64,000 nucleotides of DNA from Ambrosia x helenae (Eukaryota > Streptophyta > Magnoliopsida > Asterales > Asteraceae). A program made the position numbers and the translations under genes. Positions 13,601-25,302 of the stretch are shown one piece after another (the first letter of the stretch is position 1; each line of letters opens with the position of its first letter). Under the pieces are notes generated by a model. The model was not told where the DNA came from. It ran no database searches and was given only the letters and a program-made list of their open reading frames with translations. Location: contig JAUTDX010000750.1 of NCBI GenBank assembly GCA_030844895.1, positions 1 to 64,000 on the forward strand, given 5' to 3'.

Positions 13601-14304
13601 GGGTCTGGTCTCGTGACCCATCTGGTCCGGTGCTGTCTGATCAGCTTGCAGTGTTGTCTGCAAGTCTGTCCCGGGTCTGTTTAAACGGCGGCAATGATAC
13701 CTGGTATTGGGGAAACAAACCGGATTAGGGGTTCTCGGTTAAAGGCGTTAGAATGGAATTTGCTGCTGTAGAGGTGGGTTCGCAACCGCCTAAATCCTTC
13801 GGTTGGAACTCATGGGCGCCACGTAAAGCTAACTACTTCCTATGGAGAGTGATCGAAGGTAAAATTGCTACAAAGGTGGAATTAGTGGGGAGAGGGGTGG
13901 TCTTATCCGATCAGCTATGTCCGAGATGCGGGCTGGCCCAGGAGGACGTGAACCATGCCTTGTTGGGGTGCCTTTGGGCGAAGGCGGTTTGGTGGAATAT
14001 TATTGTTTGGCTTAGAATTCAATGGCCTATTCAAGTTATTTCTTTAGCCGATTTGGTCGAGTATCTTGAAAAGGCCCCAGGCTCGAAAAAATGGAGGAAA
14101 CTAGTTCACATGGTTGTGGTCGCCACTACTTGGAGAATATGGCTTTCCAGAAACGCCAAATCGTTCGAGAACAGATTCATTTCGGTTCGCACCATTGTCG
14201 ACCTTGTCAAAGAAGATTGCTTTTTATGGCGCTCTAATCGGTTCGCGGGCCCTATGGTTTCGTGGGAGCAATGGTTAGACTTTGATGTTTCTAGTATAGT
14301 ATAG
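10637..14304 (+). pseudogene. LINE ORF2 remnant (endonuclease-reverse transcriptase)
   Basis: Starts at the ATG in the ATGA overlap with MNCLSLNIRG, the usual ORF2 beginning. Endonuclease landmarks survive: IQETH, GDFNEVR (~11060) and SDHCPI (~11310). Reverse transcriptase landmarks are PGPGGF (~12000), GIRQGDPLSPFLF (~12550) and YADDIIFLGEWS (~12700). The C-terminal zinc region near 13920 reads CPRCGLAQEDVNHALLGC. The frame is broken many times: TGA at 10787, stops near 11138, 11502, 12244 and 12379, and frameshifts near 10800, 13010 and 13550. It is dead in cis. Confidence 0.85.
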
Positions 14305-14448
14305 CTTCTCGCTTTTGTTCTGGAGTTTTATGTTGTTTGTTTTTGTTTCTGCTCCGGGTCGAGCTTTTGGTCTAATCCCAGTCTCTTGCTGGCGCTTTAT
14401 ATATAGCTATAAAGTTGTTTGCTGTTCAAAAAAAAAAGTAGCGTATTA

Positions 14449-16306
14449 GGGGGGACGGGGCGCTACTAGAATTGGGCACGGGTACCTCACTACCAGCACG
14501 GTAACACCGCCGCCACCCGTGCTGGTAGGGCTCCCGTGGACCTTTTTCTGGTTCCATCTAACGGGCTAGTAGTGTGGGACGGTGCAAACTTTTAGGTAAT
14601 ATTTATTCCTTTTATGACCGTTTTATGTTTGTTAAATGTGTTTGACTTTCAAACGGTCATATTTTTGTGACCGTTTTTATCTTTAGGTTTTATAAATACA
14701 ATTTATTCCCACGGTTTTGAATCAAAAACATAGAAATCTTAATCAATACTTCTAAAAAATGTCTGATATTGACGTTGAAGATATTCAAGTAATGGTTCCC
14801 CCGCTCGAGGTCCACCCGATCTTACAATCAAGCGATAGTACCCTTGAGTTTCTGACGGACCTTGCACGACGGGCAGAGGAAGACACAACAACATCTAAGA
14901 AACGATACGTGCCACGTGATCGCGAGGGAGGCAATGCGCGGTTAATAAATGACTACTTTTCCGAAGTACCAAAATACACCGACGCACAGTTTAAACAACG
15001 GTATCGCATGTCGAGGCGTCTATTTCTGAAAATTGTAGCAGATGTTGAAGCAAACTTCGCATGGTTCAGAGAGAGCATGGACGGTCGGTTTAGAAAGAGT
15101 TTTACGCTCATGCAAAAAGTATCTTCAGCTGTGAAACAACTCGCAACCGGTAATCCTCCAAACGAATACGATGAGTATTTATGTATGTCTGAGAGGACGT
15201 CACGCGAATGTTTACAATTGTTTTGCAATGCCATCGTTAAGTTATACGGGGCAGAGTATTTACGAAGACCAACAAGCCACGACATTGCATGTTTGTATGA
15301 GGCACACGACGAAAGACATCACCTTCCCTGCATGATCGGTGGCATTGACTGCACTCATTTAGTGTGGCGAGCATGTCCTAGGGAATTACGAGGACAGTAT
15401 ATGCGAAGCGATCACCAATACCCTACGATCATGCAAGAAGCCGTTGCTTCGCAAGATCTTTGGTTTTGGCATGGATTCTTTGGCCCCCTCGGTTCACTGA
15501 ACGACATAAATGTCCTCCAACAATCCCCGGTGTTTCTTACCCAATGAAATGGAACGGCGCCACAGTGTCCATTTACTTTAAATGGCCACTTATATAAACG
15601 TGGATATTATCTTACCGATGGCATCTACTCAACCTGGCCAACGTTTGTCAAAGCGTTTCGATATCCCACCGACCCTAAGGAAAAGAATTTCGTTAAGGCG
15701 CAAGAGTCGGCAAGGAAGGATGTTGAGAGAGCGTTCGGAGTATTAAAGGGGAAATGGGGAATTACCGCACGACCCTTGAGGCTCAAAACCGTTGCTAGGT
15801 GTAACGTCATCGTCTATACGTGCATGATATTGCACAACATGATAATTAAAGACGAGGGGCGAGCGATATTACCGGTCCACATACAAGATCCCCCAATCCA
15901 ACCGTTCTTCGACGACGAAGCACTTGCGGAGTTGACAGACTTCGATACGCATTTCCGACTTCGAAATGATCTCGTGGAACATCTAGACGGACTTGATCTA
16001 CCGTATCTCGACGTGGAGGACTCCGAATAGTTTTTCTTTTATTTAGTTTATTTTTAATTTATGTGTTTTTGTATTTCTATTTTTATTTCCTTTTAATATT
16101 GTAATTATATTTTATATAGTTTAATAATATGTTTAATTAATGTTTCTTTTAAAAAAATAATAAAAAATAAAGATTTCAGTGAAGTGAATAAGTGTAGTAC
16201 TGCTGCCTACAAAAAACTGAATCAGTGAAGTAAATCAGTGAAGTGATGTGGCAGTGTAGGATTGGTTGAAATCAGTGAAGGAAAAAGAAAAAACTAGTAG
16301 CACCCC
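14449..16306 (+). mobile_element. PIF/Harbinger DNA transposon
   Basis: A 1858-bp element flanked by the 3-bp target TTA (14446-14448 and 16307-16309), as expected for PIF/Harbinger. Termini GGGGGGACGGGGCGCTACTAG-like and the inverse of GGGGTGCTACTAG form an imperfect inverted repeat. The subterminal regions (CACTACCAGCACGGTAACACC at the left; repeated CAGTGAAG words at the right) also occur in the element at 48805-49551, so the two share a family. It encodes one transposase and no recognisable Myb/SANT partner ORF. Confidence 0.9.
14759..16030 (+). pseudogene. Harbinger transposase (DDE_Tnp_4 type), one internal stop
   Basis: A 423-codon reading frame with a single in-frame TGA at 15545-15547; the frame continues unchanged afterwards. 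Catalytic landmarks: first Asp in IGGIDCTHLVW (codons ~193-203), second Asp in GSLNDINVL (~244-252), and the Glu in KDVERAFGVLKGKW (~321). The stop lies between the second Asp and the Glu, so the truncated product lacks the full DDE triad. The N-terminus contains the usual helical DNA-binding segment (TDAQFKQRYRMSRRLF). It was probably active recently, given only one defect. Readthrough is possible but not shown. Confidence 0.85.
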
Positions 16307-16309
16307 TTA

Positions 16310-16742
16310 AGGCCTTATAAATTTTAAATTTTTAATAAAATAATTGGTGGAAAATACAAGTCAACGAAAATAAATCTAGTGGTAGCCACCAAGTCCAAGT
16401 AGAAGAAATTGCTTTCGACACCATGTGGAAGGAAAGTGCACCAATAAAATGAAGAAAATCTTTATGTATATCCTTCTTTTGTTTGTATGTATTATGCTTA
16501 CTTTATATAAAATCTTATATAATCACAAGTTAAATTTGTGTATTGTTTCGTTTCTGAAACTAAATTATGTAAAGGTTGAACTGAGCACAAGCTAAGATTT
16601 ATAATATCACATATGATTAGTTTCATTTATAATAATCTGAAAATTGTTATATGTGAATATTATAAAATCAGTGATGAAAGTTGCAAAAGGAGTTGTCTAA
16701 CTAGTTAAATTACGTTTACTTTAGTTCATATGTGATTTGACC
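16310..16742. other. Spacer, nothing recognised
   Basis: AT-rich sequence following the Harbinger element. No ORF, repeat ends or RNA signals were seen. Confidence 0.4.
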
Positions 16743-16757
16743 TCTTTATGTGTTAAT

Positions 16758-17234
16758 TTTTTTTTGAACGGCCAAAAAATTGGAATCACTCACGGAATAC
16801 CGGAGTATCATTGTTTTTTTTTGGAAGGAGTAGATCAACTGGTAAAGCCTTTGGGCTCCCTATGGGAGACCTCGGATCGAATCCCAGCGGTTGAATTTCT
16901 GCCGCTCTAGCGGGACCGATCCCCTCTACAACCCCAGGCGGGAACCCCACTTTTAATGGGTAAACCCTCCCCCCTCAGAATCGAACCCATGACCTCATTC
17001 GGCCAAGCGTCCTATCCCTCATTGGGTGGCCAACTGAGCTAGCCCAGTTGGTTAACCGGAGTATCATTGTGCCACCAGTGTTGCCACGCGATCATATTCC
17101 ACCACCAAGTCACCAATTCAGGAGGAAACTCATAATTATGAGAAAACCCCCTTTGTGAGATTCGAACCCAGGACGTTATGGCCCCTAAGTCTTATCTCAC
17201 CACCAAGATACCACTAGACTATAATGCCTTGGGT
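16758..17234 (-). mobile_element. tRNA-derived SINE hosting a second SINE
   Basis: Minus-strand SINE. Its head near 17225 carries a tRNA-like A box (TATAGTCTAGTGG) and B box (GGGTTCGAATC), and it ends in an A tail (T run at 16758-16765 on the plus strand). A 15-bp target duplication TCTTTATRTGTTAAT flanks it (16743-16757 and 17235-17249, one mismatch). The inner SINE 16814-17055 splits it. A 50-bp relic with the same tail word (gaacgg) lies at 52463-52512. Confidence 0.75.
16814..17055 (-). mobile_element. Inner tRNA-derived SINE with opposed tRNA-like ends
   Basis: A 242-bp insertion with a perfect 14-bp target duplication CCGGAGTATCATTG (16800-16813 and 17056-17069). Reading the minus strand, the head has A box TAGCTCAGTTGG and B box GGGTTCGATTC, the body follows, and the A tail lies at the left. 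The tail-proximal end contains, in the opposite direction, GTAGATCAACTGGTAAAGCC and GGATCGAATCC, which also look like tRNA A and B boxes. The element therefore appears to have convergent tRNA-like sequences at both ends. Confidence 0.75.
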
Positions 17235-17249
17235 TCTTTATATGTTAAT

Positions 17250-19013
17250 GGTAGCACTAATGGAGCTTGAAATTTTAGATGGTGGGGGCCTAAAGTCATG
17301 AGATGCATTTTTTTTTTCAAATAGGTGGCCGGACTCAATATATAAGAAATTTCTAGACAACAACGTGAAAATTTATACTATTGAGCCAAAAATTAGTGGG
17401 GGTTAGGCGCCCCCAACTCTACATAAGCTTTGCCCTGAGTTGGTCGAGAGCTATGTAATGATGTTCACATTTGAACCAAGTAAGTTTGTGGTTCTCATAT
17501 TTGGTATTGTTTTTAGTTGAAACTTGCAATATACACAAATATGTATTATCGGCTCGACAGTGTTACCAATCCAAGCTAGGGCTTCAGGCTCCCATTTTAA
17601 AAAAGTCTATATACAATAGATAGTTTTGTTTTCTAATGAATGGTTTATGTTTCAAATTAACCAAGAAAAATAAAGTTTATCAAAACATATTTATACACAC
17701 ATGAGATACAACTTTCTAACTTTTTTAACTACGTCAACTATACAGTTTTTAGTTTATTATTGACGGTCTCAAGTTTGGGACTTTGGGTAATGTTGAAGGT
17801 TCATATCAAAAAGTTTTCTCTTTTTGAAAAGGGCCTCAATGTTTTAGTTCGCTTTGGGCTTCCGAAAACGTTGAGCCGACCTGATATTATGTCAACATGT
17901 GCATGAACCAACAACTAGGAGACCTACAAAATTTTAGAAAAATGTAAAAATCAAAAGTAAATATGTAAAACATTAAATCAAATTAAGTTTATATTTAGGG
18001 TTTTAATGATTTTTATTAATATAAAATAGCATGAGCTTGATTTTAGTGAGGCATCCAGAACCTGAATTGAACCAGTAAATGAGCCAAACATTGTGGCTAA
18101 TAATGGCAACCTGACAACTGAAACTCCAAGGATTATCTTGTTAAAGTGTTTACACGTACAAGATTTTATTGTATTGATAAAACCATGAGTGCAGACAAGA
18201 ATGTTACCTGTTAGAATCTATCTTAGCATCAACAAAATTATATGCAACATGAAAGTGACTCTTAAACAAATCAGAGAATCTCTTAGGTATATAATATTTC
18301 TATGATAAGTTTTTAGTTAATGCATTTTATAAAACATAAATATTCTTAGTTTTAACTATGCATTTAATTATTATTTTTTATTATATCTTTACTACTAAGT
18401 TAATATGATTAAAGTTAGTATAAAATAAAGTCTAGTTATTTAGTATATTATAAAGTTGATGCATGAGGTCATGGGCATATATGAAGGCATAGTGGTGGTA
18501 CATCGGCAATATATTGGTGTTTAAATTGAAGGAGAGTGGTTAATGGCATACGCCATCAATCACATGCTCTCTGCACGTGCTGTCATCATATTCGAGCTAA
18601 TAGTCGTATACTAATTAAACAATAATAAGTAGTCAAACACTTGATCCTCAAATAAAACATTACGGCCGGCTACTTGGATGTTTCATTTGATCTATCTTCA
18701 ATCTACGTACAACTACTTGTTAAAACTAATTAAGTTATTTTTAAGAAATTAATGAAAGATATTTGATAGAGTAAACAACTTACCACACCTTGTTTTTACA
18801 TGGAACTTCACTAATGGATTTCCAATTTCTAACGATTCCTATGTTCACTTACGGATATGTGTTGAATCATAAAGCTCTTTAATTTGTAGTTGGCATAAGG
18901 TAGTATTTAATTTCTGTTTAGTATAAACTCAATATGATTTTTATATAAACCTAGTAAAAGTTGTTTAGTAGCCTCTTAAGATTTCACTAAGAGAGTGAAT
19001 CAATAAGCATTAA
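17250..19013. other. Spacer, no gene
   Basis: AT-rich, stop-rich sequence. No domain-bearing ORF and no transposon with defined ends was identified. Confidence 0.4.
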
Positions 19014-19211
19014 AGTTAGGTGGTATGAGCCGCACCCCTCTTCACCTCAGCTCAATAACAAGTAATAACGCCCTATCCCCATTGCTTAGGCGCCATTGAT
19101 CAATTCGGCAACCCATTGACGAAGAACAATGGGTAGTTTGTGAGCCCAATTCACTTTGTCACTATGTGGTGCATTGTAGCTCCTAGGGGCTCCAATCCAT
19201 ACCACCCAGCC
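19014..19211. mobile_element. Short Harbinger-type MITE
   Basis: A 198-bp element flanked by TAA (19011-19013 and 19212-19214). Imperfect inverted ends are AGTTAGGTGGTATGAG and GGCTGGGTGGTATGGA. Its right end (CTCCTAGGGGCTCCAATCC and CACCCAGCC) resembles the right end of the Harbinger remnant at 40.19-41.1 kb, suggesting the same family. Confidence 0.6.
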
Positions 19212-19214
19212 TAA

Positions 19215-20207
19215 TTAAGTGTTTTTGGTTCACTAAAATAATATATCTGAATTAGTAGGAAGCCTCTTATCAATTAAGTTGGCAAGAGTCTTAGAGCATT
19301 CACAGTAGAGCCTCTATATTATTGTGAGAGGGGTCTCCATATTATATACAGTGTGTATAAGTGGTTGTGAGTAGAGGAGATAGAGAATATATAAAGAAGT
19401 TACTGTTCATCAGTAAATTTGATATGGAACTGTTCACCCTCCATAATTGTTGGTCATGTGTTTGTTTTTTTTCCTTCTTTTAAGGTGCGTTTAAAGATAG
19501 TATCAAGTGCATTTTTAATTATAAATGTGAGTTTGTTTGAAGACCAACCCAACTATTAAAGACGCACGTTATACAGACAACAAAAATGAACGTGCGTTTT
19601 TAATGCCCTTCACCACATATTCCCCATTCTTCTCATCTCTGTTTTAATCACCTTTTCTATTTTTCTTCTGCAACATCAGTTAACCTAATTGTTTTAGGTT
19701 TAAACGCTCTTTACCACATAAAATCAAAAGTAATTCACAACGACAACAAACGTTTATACATTTTTTTCTTCATATTTTTACGATCATTAATACATGCTAT
19801 GTTTTTTTTTAATGAATCTCTTAAATCGTTTTTAATTTGGTGTATTTGATTGTCTGTTATTCATTGAAGTTCGGTAATCATCGGAAAGGAAGTTTCGATT
19901 TAGGATCTGTTTAAGAAAAAAAGTTTCGTTCGTTTTATTCCTAATCTACCCCCTGGTTTGTTTCAGTCGCCAATAATTAAGTTAGTTAATTACGATCTTG
20001 CCACCGCTTACATCTAATAGTTGTAAATCCTTCCTACACTTCCTACATTAATAACGCTTTTTACGTTATCTCTCCCCTTACCATATTTCCTTTTTATCTA
20101 TCTGGGTCCTGTAAGTTTTTACACAGCTTCTTATCAATTTCCTCTACCAAAGCTTTGACAGTAGAACAAACTTGATTAAACCGATAGCTTTAAGATGTCT
20201 TTGTTAA
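19215..20207. other. Spacer with a solitary MITE-like end
   Basis: At 19291 a TTA followed by GAGCATTCACAG matches the terminus of the Tourist-like element at 49702-50025, but I could not find the opposite end. Otherwise AT-rich without coding signal. Confidence 0.4.
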
Positions 20208-20505
20208 GGGATGTTTGGTAAGCCTCTTAATGAGGCTCTGAACCATTCAGCGCTGAATGATTCAGCATTCAACGCATTTGTTTCAGCTTCTGAATGGAAT
20301 GGTTAAGACTAAACCATTAAGATTTGAGATGTTGCTGAACCATTAAGCACTGAATTAGGCTGAACCTTGATGAGACTCTCCTACCAATGTGGGACAAGAA
20401 AACTAACCATTAAGAGGTCCAACTTAATGATTCAACACTTAACCATTCAGATATCTTAACCAGTTAGACCTCTTAATGATTCAGCACTTAATAAACCGCA
20501 CAGCC
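20208..20505. mobile_element. MITE with CATTCAG repeats, copy 1
   Basis: Starts GGGATGTTTGGTAAGCCTC and ends with the inverse of GGCTGTGCGGTTTATTAAG, an imperfect terminal inverted repeat. The interior is built from ACCATTCAG/GATTCAGCA words. A second copy lies at 44441-44936. I could not define a target-site duplication confidently. The GGGCTGTTTGG-type terminus suggests a hAT-like family. Confidence 0.6.
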
Positions 20506-20808
20506 TCTTGAAATAAAAGCAAGAGAAAAAGTAAAAGATAAAATAAATGTTAACTTATCATACGTACTATTAAGATAATTTTAGTTATGAAAACGAAGCA
20601 CATTTAATATTTTAATGTTGCAATAATCATTGTCGTAGCAAAGTCCAACAAGTAACACTTGATGTTCTTTGTCGACCAGTTTAACCACTTATTCATTTAT
20701 ATATTTTTTAGTCTTATTTATTTTTTATTACTTCACTTATTTAATAATCCCAACTTCATCTTGAACACACAACTTCCGTCTGTGTTATACAAACTCACAC
20801 AGCCCAAA

Positions 20809-22130
20809 ATGACTACTATCCATATCATTTCTAAAGAACATATCAAACCATCATCCCCAACACCACAACACCTCAAATCATACAATCTTTCCATCTTAGA
20901 TCAACTCATTCCAGCCCCTTATGCACCCATCATACTCTACTACCCTAACCAAGATCAAGCAACCGAATTCGACGTCCAAAACCGGTTAAATTCGCTAAAA
21001 CATTCGTTATCCGAAACACTAACTCGCTTCTACCCGTTAGCAGGAACGATAAAAAGCGACCTTTAATCGATTGTAACGATGTTGGAGCGTGTTTCGCAGT
21101 TGCCCGTGTCAATACACGGCTCAATGAGTTCTTGAACCATATTGATCTTGATCTCCTAAACCATTTCCTTCCATGTGACCAAACTTTCAATGGTTCTAGT
21201 GTAGGAAGTTGTGTAAGTCATGTTCAAGTTACTATTTTTGAGTGTTGTGGATTTGCTATTAGTTTGTGCATTTCACACAAAATTCTTGATGGTGGAGCAT
21301 TGAGTACGTTTGTGAAATCATGGGCCGGGTCGAGTTACGGGTCGAAAGAAGTCGTTTATCCGAACATGAGCTCGCCATGTTTGTTCCCGGCTAAAGATTT
21401 GTGGCTCAAAGATTTGTCAATGGTCATGTGGGGATCTTTATTCAAGAAGGGTACATGTAGAACAACAAGATTTGTTTTTGGTTCAACAAAACTAGCCATT
21501 CTTAAGGCAAAGGCAGCCGAAAACGGGTTAAAAGATCCGACCCGTGTAGAGGTGGTATCGGGTTTGATATGGAAGCGTGTTATGGCTGCATTTGAAGAAA
21601 AACACCGGTTCTTGGAAGCCATCTTTGTTAAGCCATGTGGTTAACCTTCGAAAAGGTTAGTGTCAACTTTATCCGAAAACTCGATTGGTAACTTGATCTT
21701 TATCGCGAGTGCGAAATGCGATAGTGATTCGCGGACGCCATTGCATGATCTTGTTTGGAAAGTGCGCGATGGTGTGGCGAAAATCAACGGGGAGTTTGTG
21801 AAGAAAATGCAAGGTGATAAAGGGAAGGAAGTGATGGAAGAATCTCTCAAGGGTATAAAAGGTTGTGCGAACTATATCGCGTTTACGAGTTGGTGTAAAA
21901 TGGGTTTTTACGAAGCCGATTTCGGTTGGGGAAAGCCGGTATGGGTGTGTGGTAGTGTTTCGGAGGGTAGCCCGGTGTTTATGAACTTTGTTGTTTTGAA
22001 TGATACACAAAATGGTGATGGAATAGAAGCATGGGTGAGCATGGATGAAGCCGAGATCGATGTATTGAAACGGGATCCTGAGCTACTCGAGTTCGCATCG
22101 GTTGATCCGAGTCCTCTACAAATGGTATGA
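20809..22130 (+). pseudogene. BAHD acyltransferase pseudogene (vinorine-synthase-like clade)
   Basis: BAHD enzymes transfer acyl groups from CoA thioesters to alcohols or amines in specialised metabolism. The ATG at 20809 opens a typical N-terminus with DQLIPAPYAPIILYYPNQ and ETLTRFYPLAGTI. The catalytic HXXXD is SHKILDGG near 21279, and the structural DFGWG motif is YEADFGWGKPVWV near 21920. There are no introns. The frame is broken at about 21061-21066, where a lost base brings in TAA. It breaks again between about 21620 and 21655, where two compensating shifts produce TAA at 21642. About 440 codons of recognisable homology remain, the normal family length. Only those lesions separate it from an intact gene, so it is a recent pseudogene unless they are sequencing errors. 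Confidence 0.85.
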
Positions 22131-22806
22131 ACCTATGAAAGTGGCCAGTATGAACCGTTAAGCATATTCGGGTTTCCTGTATTACTTATGTTTAGGTGAA
22201 CCTATTGATGTTAACTAGGCCTTAAGAGGAACCATATGTTTATTGATAACTAGAACTAGGGGTGTAACTTCTTTGGGCCTAGTCTTAGGCGGACTATAGT
22301 CACGAGTCCAAACGGTCTCTATGTATTTGAGCTCGGACTCGATGAGCATTATGTGAGGTTCGAGTTTGTTAAAGCTTATTGTAGATAAGGTTTTGTAGGT
22401 GAAACGTGCATAAATGAGAATCGTGTGGATTGTCAAACATGACGAATTTAAGATATTTGTTATATATGGTTATATCCTTCCTTTCACTAATTTATTATCC
22501 TTTTGGTCCAATACTCCATGTGGTTCGTAAACGATGATAAATATCTTACATATCTTCGTCATCTATGAACTTATTTATTTTAGAACCAAAATTTGTTAAA
22601 TTTGAACCGCGGGTGAGCTTTATTAAATAACGGCATAGCGATGTGTTAAAGTAGTGTTCAAAGAACTATATAGAGTACTTGAACCCAAACTTAGGCCAGG
22701 ACTAGGGAGGGTGGGACACTATCAGTAAATGGGGCTGATACTCTACTACCTTTACGGTAATATCGTTAGCTTTTATAATCTAGATTACCTTATTAAGGAG
22801 CAAACA
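22131..22806. other. Spacer downstream of the BAHD pseudogene
   Basis: No gene. A CTAGGGGTGTAAC word near 22256 resembles the terminus of hAT MITEs such as 32089-32578, but no partner end was found. Confidence 0.4.
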
Positions 22807-22808
22807 TC

Positions 22809-22810
<2 letters not shown>

Positions 22811-22842
<32 letters not shown>

Positions 22843-22848
22843 ATAAAA
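22811..22848. repeat. (TA)n microsatellite at the Helitron 5' end
   Basis: Almost pure TA run with a single TT interruption, directly after the terminal TCTA. Confidence 0.8.
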
Positions 22849-22984
22849 AGAAAGCCCTTTTGCTGACGTGACGTCCATTGGTTCCTTCAATCCCCCCTTG
22901 AAATCGTCACGTGGCATCTTAATGTAAAGGTTTTGATGTTTTTATTTTTTTGTTTTTTTAATTAATTAAAAAAATACACTATTG

Positions 22985-23236
22985 AAACCCTACGATCTGA
23001 TTAACCTATTGTCATTCTCTCACATATTTTTCGCATCCGCCTCTTCTTCACGTTTCTCTCACCTCCATCTTCTCATTCTCTCACGTCTCTCTCACCTCTC
23101 AATTATCTCATCAGCCTCTTCATCTTCTCATTCTCTCACGTCTCTCTCACCTCTCAATGTTCCTGAACTTGAAAGAAAGAGAAAGGTTCATAAGCTTATG
23201 AATTCACAAAGAGGGGATGACCAGGGTCATCGAAGG
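22985..23236 (+). pseudogene. Unidentified captured exon in the Helitron
   Basis: An open stretch with Ser-rich sequence followed by PELERKRKVHKLMNSQRG and then GGTAAGC, which looks like a splice donor at about 23235. The ELERKRKVHKL part faintly recalls ribosomal protein S27, but the match is too weak to name it. Imperfect inverted sequences with CTGACGTG and CACGTGGCA bracket 22865-22920 and 25845-25920. Confidence 0.3.
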
Positions 23237-23239
23237 TAA

Positions 23240-25300
23240 GCTACTTTTACCTTTTGATTTTTTTAGTAAAATTAAAGACTTCTTTTGTGCAGAAATCAAG
23301 AGTTGTTAATTTGTATTTCTATTATGATTAACAGATTTCTAAAGGCATACTCACAGCCGTCACCCACCTGAGTGTGCCTTCGTCTTCCTCCCTCTGCCGT
23401 TGGCCACAACCCTAACCATCTGGTCGAGAACTGGTGGGTCTGGTTTGAGAGCCTTTCAACCAGTTCAACCCAAACGCCATTAAAGTCATCAACACAAGAA
23501 ATCATCAAGTGGGTGATGTAGAAAAGAAGGTAGCCAGTGTTCTTGCACCCTAATTGATAATAACTTAATCCATGTTAAAGGCATTGTCCCAAAACGTAAA
23601 AAAATAATATTAATAATATTAGGTATAAAATCCATGTCAAGTTCATGTTTTTGCTAAGATTAAGGACTGTGAGGTTGTCAAGTTTGCTTTTTTAGATAAT
23701 GGGTTGGCTTTGTTAGTTATGAATAGTCATTTGTTTAATAGTTCTGATGAACTTGATCTCCTATTCTTTCTCTGAACAAATTGTTTAGCATCAAGGTAAC
23801 AATCTTTTCTATCACTTATTAATGTTTGATTTCTTATCCGTTCTTTACAGCTTAGGGTTTGTTTGTTGAATGTTCGTTGTACATTATGTTCCGAAGTGAA
23901 TCGATTTCGTTTGCTCTCTTGATCGATAATCTGGTTGAATGTTTGTGTAATTCCAAGTGAATTGGTTGCAAGTTTACGACATAGGAAACTTTTGATTTCT
24001 TGAACTATTTTTTTATAGATTTAGTTTACAGCTTGAAATTGTTTTTTTTACAGATATAAGATAGGCTTTTCTTGTGAATCTAGGTGATTTTGAATCCTCA
24101 ATCATAGCCACCCATACGGTTTTTTGTCAGACGTCATGTTTGTTTAGGATTTAATGGAACTTATAATGATAGCCTTTAAGTAATAATTCTTAAGGTACAT
24201 ATTGTTTGAAATGAGGAATGAAGTATAATAAGTAGTATATTTTGGTTAGAAATGAGGAATGAGATATTATAAGCACTAAAGGTGTGTTTGGTTAGTTTTT
24301 TTTTATATGCTTTAAGTTATACTTGATGAGTTTGCACGTGATACAATAGGGAACACAACACTTAAAGGTTGTTAGCGAGCCAAGTTGAGCCGAGCCAAGG
24401 CTAGCTCAAGCTCGACTTGAACTTCATACCGAGTTAAATTGGGTCGTCTAGAAAAATCAAGCCGCAATCTTAAACTCGTGCTTAGCTCGATTAATAATGG
24501 AGTTGACTCGCTCGACTCGATTTGGCTAAATATTAAAACGTAAGTTGCACAATTTATATTACAAAGGCTTATTTTACCTTTATAGAGTAGGTGGTTAATC
24601 GCTTTTGTTTCGTCATCAATGTAAGATCAAGGAACAATGAAATTGATAAATTCTTTAGGAAAACAAGGAGTTCTTTCTGTTGGATGTATATATACAGATT
24701 ATAGAGTTTGTTTATATTAAGATTAGTGTGTTAATTTGTTGATGTATTTGGATAATATTAGAAATGCATCCGCAAGGGTTTATAATTCGTTTTTCGTAAT
24801 CGATCTAAAGAGATATTAGGGCGGGTTCTATTATTGTGGAAGTAAATTCCATGAAGTATAAGTTGTGAATTAATAAAGCTTGAGTTTACAACGGTAACTT
24901 CAGTTCATCAGTTATTAGATTATAATGGACCAATTAGTTTAATAAGGTATTATTGAAATTGAAGGAACAGAGAGTTTATACATTTCTTATTCTTTCGTAT
25001 GGAACAATCACATGTTTAGATTGGTATTTTATTTGTTTTAATTCATTGGATTTTATCTCAAGCAATGATTAATTTAGTTTATTTTTATGATTTATAATTA
25101 TCTTATTGGTGGAACCATCCCTTTTGGGTAAGCATCTACAATGTTACTTGATTTTTAATAGCCTTTGATATGTTTTGTCTTATCCAAAAGACGTAATCAA
25201 ATAAAGGCATTTCGAATTGCCATGTTTTGCTCATTTACTTCTAAATTCATGAAATCTTTATTTATTATTGTCATTTTGTGGTATTGGACTATTAACCGTT
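23240..25300. other. Helitron interior, no recognisable gene
   Basis: AT-rich sequence with intron-like composition. A possible short coding piece around 23650-23790 could not be assigned. It presumably holds intronic sequence of captured genes. Confidence 0.4.
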
Positions 25301-25302
25301 AA

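Larger units (their letters stand above)
9478..14438 (+). mobile_element. L1-type LINE, 5'-truncated and decayed
   Basis: Non-LTR retrotransposon with an ORF1 remnant, then ORF2 (AP endonuclease, reverse transcriptase, C-terminal zinc-binding RNase H-like region), ending in a ~10-A tail at about 14428-14437. The 5' end starts inside ORF1. I could not find a convincing target-site duplication. The Harbinger element at 14449 begins 11 bases after the tail. A related but much better preserved LINE lies at 35819-40129. Confidence 0.85.

Noticed and set aside
9375..14448. AAGTAGC as target duplication of the decayed LINE
   Set aside because: Seven matching bases inside a SINE body and not at the 5' junction; likely chance.
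20659..20808. Upstream extension of the BAHD ORF
   Set aside because: In frame, but hydrophobic AT-rich translation unlike any BAHD N-terminus; the ATG at 20809 fits the family.
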